DNA of 29,360 nucleotides from Bacillota bacterium (GTDB lineage Bacteria > Bacillota > Clostridia > Lachnospirales > Anaerotignaceae). Location of the stretch: the NCBI GenBank assembly GCA_023413275.1, contig JAEZPX010000024.1, positions 1 to 29,360 of the forward strand. The letters are read 5' to 3'. Shown in pieces: positions 23,084 to 29,360 of the stretch (position 1 is its first letter; each line of letters opens with the position of its first letter). The notes under the pieces were generated by a model. It saw only the letters and a program-made list of their open reading frames with translations. It searched no databases and had not been told where the DNA came from. The position numbers and the translations under genes were made by a program.

Positions 23084-24829
23084 TTAAACGGAATATACAC
23101 CCCGCTCTTCATGCAAACGAAATGTACCTACTTCTTCCTGTAAGGTTTGCGCCTGTGCCGCGAGCTCCTCACTGGCAGCCGAGCTTTCCTCTGCAGTCGC
23201 CGCATTGGTCTGGACTACGGCAGAAACCTGAGTTAAACCTTGACTAATCTGTTCAATAGCACCTGCCTGCTCCATTGAAGCATGCTCTATTTGTTCAATG
23301 GAATTTGAAACCATCTGGGATTTTTCTGATACTCTACCAAGTGCTTTAAGCGTTTCGCTGGCCAAACGTTCGCCTTCTGCAACAGTTTCTGTAGATTTCT
23401 GGATCAAATCAGCTGTCTGCTTTGCAGCCTCAGCAGATTTCGCAGCAAGATTCCGTACTTCATCAGCCACCACTGCAAACCCTTTCCCTGCTTCACCTGC
23501 TCTTGCTGCTTCAACTGCAGCATTCAGCGCAAGGATATTGGTTTGAAAGGCGATATCTTCAACCAGCTTCGTAATTTTAGAAATTTTTTGGGAGGATTCT
23601 CCAATTTCCTTCATGGAGATGTTCAGATGCTGCATATATGTATTACTTTCTTCTAAGCCTTGTCCCGCCTGTTCCACATACTCTGACGCCTGTCTTACGT
23701 TTGTGGCATTTTGATCGGCTTGTTCTGAGACTGTGGTTATGGAAGCATTGAGTTCTTCAATGGTGGCTGCCTGCTCCGTTGCACCGGAAGACAAAGCCTG
23801 TGCTCCATCAGAAACCTGTCCGGCGCCTGCATTTACCTGATTCGCGGCTTCACGAATTAACAGCATTGTTTCATTTAGTTTTGTGGTAGTTTCTATCATC
23901 GCAAGCTTAATGGCAGTAAAATCTCCAACATAATCCAAATCAACAGAAATATGCATGTCTCCCCTTGAAAGCTGCCCTAATTTCGCCGAAATATCATCAA
24001 TATAGGCACTCAGCATGGAATTTGTGGCCCGAATGCTGTCGGCCATACGCCCAAGCTCATCATTACTTTCATAGGATATTTGCGCATGCAGGTTTCCGCC
24101 TGCCATTTCACAAAAAGCAGATTCTATTTCTCTAACTGGCGTTAAAATGGCTTTGGAAAGAACAAAAATCATACCCAAAACAGCAAGTAAAGCAATGGAA
24201 ACTGTAACCGCCAATAATATCCAAGCCTCCAAAACAACTCTATGGGCGGCATCCTTTTGTTGTAATGCTTTTTCAGCACCAACTACATTCATTTGTTCCA
24301 TTATAGTTCCAATTTTATTAAACGTGGGCAGATAATCCCTTTGAAATACTACATAAGCCTCTTTTGCATTTTGTTGCTCGGGCGTTCTAAGCAATTTATA
24401 AATGGATTCCCGCGCTTCCACGGCCTTTGTCAGGTTCTGCTGAATATCTGCAATATTAGCATCATTTGCATTGTTGCGCTGATTGGTACTGAACTCTTCA
24501 AAGTTGATTTTAAAGCTTTTTGCACTTTCGTCTGCTAATGTCAATGAATCTTCATAATTCTCTCCAAGGTCCTTTTGTATTATTGAAAGAAGCAAATAAC
24601 GCTGACAGGAAGTCATGTCTCGCTGTGCAGACAAGTTTGTCTGGGTTAAAGGATATGTAAATTTAGAATACAGCGTAATCTGGTCACTGACATTCTTGAT
24701 TCCCCATACAGACGTACCTATTGATGTCATCAATATTAAGAATACAACAAAAAATCCTACCGAAAGCTTCCACCGAACAGTAAGATTTTTCAACAAAACT
24801 TTTGACCCCTTTTTTTCCTTGCGACCCAT
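23084..24829 (-). CDS. Methyl-accepting chemotaxis protein
   Basis: A 581-residue transmembrane receptor that signals to CheA/CheW. Order: TM1 (~22-43), a four-helix-bundle-like sensor outside the membrane (~44-200), TM2 (~202-226), HAMP (~227-279), a second HAMP-like stretch (~280-330), then the coiled-coil signalling domain with the highly conserved tip EDIAFQTNILALNAAVEAAR at 424-443. There is no C-terminal NWETF-like pentapeptide. ATG at 24829 has AAGGAGG seven bases upstream. No other chemotaxis gene is in the window. Next to a sugar-acid uptake operon it could sense those acids, but the 4-helix sensor gives no ligand and its own promoter region suggests separate control. Confidence 0.93.
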   Translation of the reverse strand: MGRKEKKGSKVLLKNLTVRWKLSVGFFVVFLILMTSIGTSVWGIKNVSDQITLYSKFTYPLTQTNLSAQRDMTSCQRYLLLSIIQKDLGENYEDSLTLADESAKSFKINFEEFSTNQRNNANDANIADIQQNLTKAVEARESIYKLLRTPEQQNAKEAYVVFQRDYLPTFNKIGTIMEQMNVVGAEKALQQKDAAHRVVLEAWILLAVTVSIALLAVLGMIFVLSKAILTPVREIESAFCEMAGGNLHAQISYESNDELGRMADSIRATNSMLSAYIDDISAKLGQLSRGDMHISVDLDYVGDFTAIKLAMIETTTKLNETMLLIREAANQVNAGAGQVSDGAQALSSGATEQAATIEELNASITTVSEQADQNATNVRQASEYVEQAGQGLEESNTYMQHLNISMKEIGESSQKISKITKLVEDIAFQTNILALNAAVEAARAGEAGKGFAVVADEVRNLAAKSAEAAKQTADLIQKSTETVAEGERLASETLKALGRVSEKSQMVSNSIEQIEHASMEQAGAIEQISQGLTQVSAVVQTNAATAEESSAASEELAAQAQTLQEEVGTFRLHEERGVYSV

Positions 24830-24974
24830 AAAAATTCCTCCTTCGTCCTTTTAAAATTCTCTTTACCCCTAAATTTGCTTTTATTTTTTAGAGTGCAATG
24901 AAACCTCTGGAAAATTATTTGGTGTTAATTCGTAACAACTGAAAGCTTTCAACAATTCATCCATTTGGTTAGAC

Positions 24975-24980
24975 ATTATA
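24975..24980 (-). promoter_or_regulatory. Candidate -10 of the chemotaxis gene
   Basis: A perfect TATAAT on the minus strand about 145 bases before the receptor start. No good -35 is found 17 bases upstream; that position falls inside the inverted repeat 24995-25027. It does not resemble a SigD flagellar promoter. Confidence 0.35.
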
Positions 24981-24994
24981 CCCTAATTTAAATG

Positions 24995-25027
24995 AATGCC
25001 TCTTTACGTATATTGTAAAGAGGCATT
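24995..25027. repeat. 13-bp perfect inverted repeat next to receptor promoter
   Basis: AATGCCTCTTTAC (24995-25007) and GTAAAGAGGCATT (25015-25027) surround a 7-base loop; on the plus strand it runs into TTT. As a terminator it would need a plus-strand transcript for which no gene is seen; as DNA it is a possible operator at the -35 of the receptor gene. Confidence 0.7.
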
Positions 25028-25501
25028 TTCTGCTTAAGGAATCTCATCATAACACCTCGATTTGGTCAAAATCCTAAATTCAAACCATATATATTGAGGT
25101 GCCATAAGGGTCTACTTTTTGCGTAATCATGCTTGGCTTTTATGATAGAAATCATAGTATTTATTTTCTTATGATTCCATATTATACCTTAATTACGTGA
25201 TATATGCAACAATTCGTTGTAAAAAATTGTTTAATTTTGAATTTTATTGTTATTTATGTAATTTATGTATTCAATTTAAGTTGATAAAAATGTTACTAAT
25301 GATTTATAAATAAACGGTATAGCGCACATGTATGGCTGTTCCTGATTGAAAAAGCAACTAAACTCTTGAAAAACTGCTTACTTCTTTTCTCTTTTCATGT
25401 TTTATTTCTAATGTGTATCAATTAAATGACTTATGACTTCATTTAATTCACCCAGAATTAGTCACCTTGTTACTCTCATATAATTTCATATAATTGATTT
25501 G

Positions 25502-25540
25502 AAAAAAAATTAAAGCCGAAGGAATTAATCCTACGGCTTT
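25502..25540 (-). terminator. Terminator after brnQ
   Basis: Stem AAAGCCG / CGGCTTT with an inner AGGA/TCCT pairing (25512-25540). On the minus strand it is followed by AATTTTTTTTC. It lies 78 bases beyond the BrnQ stop and also has a T6 run on the plus strand, so it may act both ways. Confidence 0.75.
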
Positions 25541-25618
25541 TTTAAATTGAAATACCATTAAGACTTAGGGAAAAATTTCCTAACCCCGTAAATTGATATT
25601 TCCTTAAATATAAGTTTA

Positions 25619-26896
25619 CTATTCTATGGCTTTCTTCTTGATACACACACCTAAGACACAGCCTACAAGGGAGGGTAAAATCCATGCACAGCCATACGTT
25701 GCAAAGGGGATATGATTCACAAAATCCACAGGAACTCCATATTTTGATGCAAGTTCTAAAGCACTTGTCAAAAATGCAAAATATGCACCGAAACGAGCAA
25801 TATTGTCATTCTTGAAAACATCATCAAAAAATGTCAACAACACCAAGACTAATATAGGCGGATACAGCAAACCAAGAATGGGTGCAGAAACATTTATGAT
25901 TTTGGTTAGACCAAAGTTGGAAACCACAAAACTAAAGATACATATCCCAATTACAAGATGACTATATTTTATTTTTTTATCAAAAAGATTCTGAAAATAA
26001 TCGGCGGCTACGGAAGTCAATCCAACCGCAGTGGTTAAACATGCCAAGAATACAATCACAGCTAGTAAAACCATACCTGCCTGCCCTGTCAGGGCATGAG
26101 CAATTGCTAACAGTAGCGCAGCTTGGTTCAAATCTTCGAACCCACCCCCTGACGAGGTTGCACCAAGATAGGTTAACCCGCAGTATACCAGCATGAGCAA
26201 ACCACCTGCGATAATCCCTGCCATGCCAACCATACGGCTTACTTCCTGTTTTTCTGTAAAACCTTTATGATACGCCGCTGTTGTAAAAATGCCTGTTAAT
26301 AGGAGAGCACCAATTCCATCCATAGTTTGATACCCAGACAGCATTCCCTCTTTCAAAGGGACAACCTTAGATGCCACAGTTATGGGGCCAATGGGCGATA
26401 TGATGCCTAAAACAATCAAGGCCAGCATAACAGCCAGCAAACCCGGCGTTAGATAATTCCCAACAATATCAACAACTTTTGTTGGGCGAATGGTTAATAG
26501 CAATACAATTGCAAAAAAAACTGCACCAAAAATCCATGGATTGATAACGGGAAATAGCGTGGAAATTCCCATTTCAAAAGTCGTTGCCGCTGTTCTTGGA
26601 ATGCATAAACCCGGTCCAATACAGATAATGATGATAGCCGCCATAATTTCCCCTGGGATTTTACCAATTTTACCAACAACGCCTTGAATATTCCCTTGAC
26701 GATTAAAAACAGTGGCCAATATGGCAAGAACCCCAAGACCAACATCCATAATAAAAAAACCAAAGAATCCCAAAAACCAAGATGAACCGGTTTCACGCCC
26801 TAGGTATGGGGGGAAAATCAAATTTCCTGCACCAAAAAAAGTTGCAAAAAGTGCTAAGCCCATAATAAGTATTGTTTTCCCTTTGCTTGTCTTCAT
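25619..26896 (-). CDS. brnQ: Branched-chain amino acid carrier, BrnQ family
   Basis: A 425-residue, about 12-helix membrane protein that takes up leucine, isoleucine and valine with Na+ or H+. The N-terminal FATFFGAGNLIFPPYLGR motif (residues ~17-34) is diagnostic for BrnQ, and the length is typical. ATG at 26896 has AGGAGG six bases upstream. It follows the aminotransferase by 40 bases and is the last gene of that run, with a terminator downstream. The neighbours (aminotransferase, CoA-transferase) suggest uptake of amino acids as a fermentation substrate rather than for biosynthesis (inference). Confidence 0.93.
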   Translation of the reverse strand: MKTSKGKTILIMGLALFATFFGAGNLIFPPYLGRETGSSWFLGFFGFFIMDVGLGVLAILATVFNRQGNIQGVVGKIGKIPGEIMAAIIIICIGPGLCIPRTAATTFEMGISTLFPVINPWIFGAVFFAIVLLLTIRPTKVVDIVGNYLTPGLLAVMLALIVLGIISPIGPITVASKVVPLKEGMLSGYQTMDGIGALLLTGIFTTAAYHKGFTEKQEVSRMVGMAGIIAGGLLMLVYCGLTYLGATSSGGGFEDLNQAALLLAIAHALTGQAGMVLLAVIVFLACLTTAVGLTSVAADYFQNLFDKKIKYSHLVIGICIFSFVVSNFGLTKIINVSAPILGLLYPPILVLVLLTFFDDVFKNDNIARFGAYFAFLTSALELASKYGVPVDFVNHIPFATYGCAWILPSLVGCVLGVCIKKKAIE

Positions 26897-26936
26897 CCAA
26901 ATCCTCCTACTTTACCTTTTAAGTAATGAGTTTCGT

Positions 26937-28130
26937 TTATAATCCTTGTGTTTCCTCCAACAACAATTTAAATTTCGGCAGTGCTGTTTGAACCGTTTCA
27001 GGACTGACACAATAGGATAATCTTATGTAGCCTCCACACCCAAAGGCAGAGCCGGGAACTGTTAAAAGGAGATATTTTTTTGCCAAATCTACAAATTCAG
27101 TATCCTTTTCAATAGGTGATTTCACCCAAAGATAAAAGGCACCATCAGGTTTAATACAAGTGTAACCCATCGCTGACAAACCTTGATAGAGGGCATCTCG
27201 ATTCTTTTTGTAAAAATTCAAATCCGCCACTTCATCCACACAACGTGCTATCATTCTTTGCTGTAAGGATGGTGCATTGACAAAGCCTAAAATTCTTGTT
27301 GCCACATTTAATGCACTCATCAGCTCTTTAAAATCAGCAATATTTTCAGAAACAGCAAGATAACCAATACGTTCCCCAGGCAAAGAAAGGGATTTTGACC
27401 ACGAGTAGCCAACAATGGTATTATCATAATACTTTGTTATAAAAGGTAGTTTTACCGCTTCATCATAAACCAGCTCTCGATATGGCTCATCCGCAAAAAT
27501 ATAGATTTCTGTGGAATACTCTTTCTGTTTTTCCTCCAATACTTTTGCAATTTCAATAATGGTACTTTCAGGATAGATTACCCCTGTGGGATTATTCGGG
27601 GAATTGATAATGACCATTTTCGTTTTAGGTGTAATATAATTTGCAAGGATATGTGCATCGGGAATAAAAGATGGTATATTGGGAGGAATAACCACTAGTT
27701 TTGCCTCCACATTTGATGCATAGCATCGGTATTCCCCAAAAAACGGAGCGAAAACCACAACCTCATCATCGGGATTTAGCAACGCCTTCATTGCAACATT
27801 CATACCTCCCGCAGCTCCCACTGTCATGACAATGGACTCTGCAGTAAAATTCGTTTGAAACCGACGATTTAAGGAATCTGCAACGGTATTACGCACATCT
27901 TCATACCCCGAATTATTCATATAGCCATGGAGAAAAACAGGATCCTCTTGTTTTATAACGGCCTCCAGTGCTTCATTCACCGAGTTTGGAGCTGCCAAAT
28001 TGGGATTGCCCAAGCTAAAATCACATACATTTTCAGCCCCATGAATCTGAGCCATTTGTTTCCCCTCTTCAAACATTTTTCGTATAACCGAACTGTTTGA
28101 TACAAGCTCTTTCATCTTCTTAGCTATCAA
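26937..28130 (-). CDS. PLP-dependent class I/II aminotransferase
   Basis: A 397-residue cytosolic aminotransferase of fold type I. PLP-site residues are visible: SPNNPTG (177-183, Asn180), Asp214 and Tyr217 (ADEPYRE), Lys246 in SWSKSLSLPGERIG as the Schiff-base lysine, Arg254, and a late arginine in GYIRLSY for the substrate carboxylate. The start is TTG at 28130, supported by GGAGGG seven bases upstream. It lies 20 bases after the CoA-transferase and 40 before brnQ, so it may transaminate the amino acid imported by BrnQ; an aspartate or alanine aminotransferase role cannot be excluded. Confidence 0.88.
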   Translation of the reverse strand: MIAKKMKELVSNSSVIRKMFEEGKQMAQIHGAENVCDFSLGNPNLAAPNSVNEALEAVIKQEDPVFLHGYMNNSGYEDVRNTVADSLNRRFQTNFTAESIVMTVGAAGGMNVAMKALLNPDDEVVVFAPFFGEYRCYASNVEAKLVVIPPNIPSFIPDAHILANYITPKTKMVIINSPNNPTGVIYPESTIIEIAKVLEEKQKEYSTEIYIFADEPYRELVYDEAVKLPFITKYYDNTIVGYSWSKSLSLPGERIGYLAVSENIADFKELMSALNVATRILGFVNAPSLQQRMIARCVDEVADLNFYKKNRDALYQGLSAMGYTCIKPDGAFYLWVKSPIEKDTEFVDLAKKYLLLTVPGSAFGCGGYIRLSYCVSPETVQTALPKFKLLLEETQGL

Positions 28131-28150
28131 ATGAATTCCCTCCCCTTTTT

Positions 28151-29360
28151 TTACCTTCGGTTAGAACGACGCCAAATTTTTTGACTTTCAGCCCCTTGAA
28201 TCAGCTCTTCTCTAAAGTCAGGATGCGCCAAAGAAATCAGCATTTCCGCTCTTTCCCATGTTGAACGTCCTGCTAAATTTACACATCCATATTCACTTAC
28301 GATATAAGATGCCTGTGTACGAGGGGTTGTAATAATATCCCCCCCTGTAAACTTAGGAACGATTCTGGAATGTGTCTGCCCATTTTTATCCGTAAATGCT
28401 GAACTCATACAAATAAAACTTTTGCCCCCTCGAGACATATATGCACCTGTGGCAAAATCCACCTGCCCGCCTGTACCTGAGATATGACGTGTTCCCGCGC
28501 TTTCGGAAGATACTTGACCATAAAGGTCCATTCCAACGCAGCTATTGATAGAAATTAAACCATCAATTTGGGACATGACCTCAGGGCTATTGACATAGTC
28601 CATTGGGAAAGAAATTAACCCCCGATTCTCCTCCACCCAGTCATACAATTTCTGTGTGCCCAGTGCTATACCAAAGACACCTTTATCTTTATGGAGCGTT
28701 TTACAGCTATGATCCAATTTGCCGGCCTCGTATAATTCCACAAAACCATCAGACAATAATTCTGTATGCATGCCCAGATGTTTTAAATCAGACTCTGCAA
28801 TCAACTTCCCAACAGAATTAGGCATTCCGCCAATACCCAATTGTAGCACTATCCCATCTGACAAATGAGGCATAATTTGCATAGCAATTTTTTCATCAAT
28901 CTCCGTAGCTTTTGCAGTGGGTAATTGGGCAAGGGGCGGATGCTCCCCCTCAACTACAACATCAACCTGTGAAATATGAATGCAGTCATCCTGACCGCCA
29001 TATACACTGGGAAGGTTTTCATTCACTTCTAGAATAATGATATCTGCTGTGTCCAAAATTGCTTTTGTTGTGCAGTTTGCAAAGGAAAAGCTGAAATAAC
29101 CCAATCTATCCATTGGTGCAACACAAATCATTGCTACATTTACAGTTAAATATTTTCTATAATAGGAAGCCTCATTGCGAAAAAGCATTGGCATGTAGTA
29201 ACAAAGTCCTTCTTCGCATAGTTTTCTTTCATAGCCGGTGCAATGCCAGCTTTGGTATGTGAAAGACGCCTGCTCCCTATCCTGCTCAACAATTTGGATG
29301 GGACTTAACGCCAAACTGCCTCTGACTTTAACGTCCCTCAATTCTCCCTTTCTTTTGGCT
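28151..29360 (-). CDS. Acetyl-CoA hydrolase/transferase family CoA-transferase, N-terminus missing
   Basis: The frame is open to the right edge of the window; its first 403 visible residues lack the usual 45 or so N-terminal ones. It matches butyryl-CoA:acetate CoA-transferase and 4-hydroxybutyrate CoA-transferase: ELRDVKVRG, SWHCTGYERK, the CoA-binding LQLGIGGMPNSVG, HTE shortly after it (the likely catalytic glutamate by position), GQVSSESAG and the terminal IWRRSNR. A TTG at 29341 is only an internal codon. The enzyme moves CoA between short acyl groups and acetate and would release an organic acid end product. It leads into the aminotransferase gene 20 bases away, likely in one operon. 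Acyl specificity is unknown. Confidence 0.88.
   Translation of the reverse strand, partial: AKRKGELRDVKVRGSLALSPIQIVEQDREQASFTYQSWHCTGYERKLCEEGLCYYMPMLFRNEASYYRKYLTVNVAMICVAPMDRLGYFSFSFANCTTKAILDTADIIILEVNENLPSVYGGQDDCIHISQVDVVVEGEHPPLAQLPTAKATEIDEKIAMQIMPHLSDGIVLQLGIGGMPNSVGKLIAESDLKHLGMHTELLSDGFVELYEAGKLDHSCKTLHKDKGVFGIALGTQKLYDWVEENRGLISFPMDYVNSPEVMSQIDGLISINSCVGMDLYGQVSSESAGTRHISGTGGQVDFATGAYMSRGGKSFICMSSAFTDKNGQTHSRIVPKFTGGDIITTPRTQASYIVSEYGCVNLAGRSTWERAEMLISLAHPDFREELIQGAESQKIWRRSNRR

Larger units (their letters stand above)
24830..25501. other. Long AT-rich spacer before the chemotaxis gene
   Basis: About 670 bases without a convincing gene. It holds a -10 candidate for the receptor gene, a 12-bp palindrome TGAAAGCTTTCA (24940-24951), a 13-bp inverted repeat (24995-25027), and a looser stem CACCTC/GAGGTG (25053-25101) with an inner TGGT/ACCA pairing. 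No c-di-GMP riboswitch pattern was recognised. A 20-codon minus frame near 25049-24987 with GAGGTG overlaps the inverted repeat and is probably not real. Confidence 0.5.

Noticed and set aside
24830..25100. c-di-GMP or other riboswitch before the chemotaxis gene
   Set aside because: I looked for the conserved GEMM-type pattern and did not find it; only simple inverted repeats are present.
1..29360. Mobile elements, CRISPR arrays, tRNA or rRNA genes
   Set aside because: No transposase, integrase, repeat-spacer pattern, cloverleaf or ribosomal RNA sequence was recognised; the HTH_17 protein alone is not evidence of a mobile element.

Overview
The window is AT-rich, densely coded bacterial DNA. 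Strong GGAGG-type ribosome sites, several supported TTG starts, TRAP and SSS sodium-coupled transporters, a BrnQ carrier and a butyryl-CoA:acetate-type CoA-transferase point to an anaerobic, fermenting, low-GC Gram-positive (Bacillota, class Clostridia). Lachnospirales/Anaerotignum-like is only a guess. No rRNA, tRNA, CRISPR array, insertion sequence or phage gene was seen. Almost everything lies on the minus strand; only a GntR regulator and one dehydrogenase lie on the plus strand. Layout, by coordinate: (1) 1-645: the first 31 codons of an unknown minus-strand gene, preceded by a 44-bp tandem duplication, then non-coding DNA. (2) 646-6722: three sodium:solute symporter (SSS) genes. The middle one heads a small operon with a previously easy-to-miss 39-residue one-helix protein (3100-3219) and a carbon-nitrogen hydrolase. 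The third follows a 64-residue excisionase-like HTH protein driven by a near-consensus promoter. (3) 7045-20499: one long minus-strand run of 13 genes for sugar-acid uptake and breakdown. In transcription order: Zn alcohol dehydrogenase, galactonate dehydratase (dgoD), FGGY kinase, TRAP importer DctP-DctQ-DctM, 2-keto-3-deoxygalactonate kinase (dgoK), KDPG/KDPGal aldolase, 2-hydroxyacid dehydrogenase, second KDPG-type aldolase, 6-phosphogluconate dehydrogenase, second 2-hydroxyacid dehydrogenase, AEC permease. A good promoter lies upstream (20619-20647). (4) 20967-22560: divergent GntR/FCD regulator and a KduD/IdnO-like SDR, closed by a terminator. (5) 23084-24829: a methyl-accepting chemotaxis protein. 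(6) 25619-29360: BrnQ, a class I/II aminotransferase and a CoA-transferase cut by the window end, in transcription order CoA-transferase, aminotransferase, BrnQ. How the central genes may work together (inference): TRAP brings in aldonates. Galactonate goes DgoD - DgoK - aldolase to pyruvate and glyceraldehyde-3-phosphate. A second branch would interconvert idonate/keto-gluconates/gluconate through the Zn dehydrogenase, the SDR and the 2-hydroxyacid dehydrogenases, then phosphorylate with the FGGY kinase and oxidise 6-phosphogluconate to ribulose-5-phosphate. No 6-phosphogluconate dehydratase (edd) is present, so the aldolases are probably fed by the DgoD/DgoK branch. The most notable points are the symporter-linked small protein, the merged two-branch aldonate operon, an aspartate at position 33 of the 6-phosphogluconate dehydrogenase suggesting NAD preference, and several hairpins inside the operon that could set different transcript levels.
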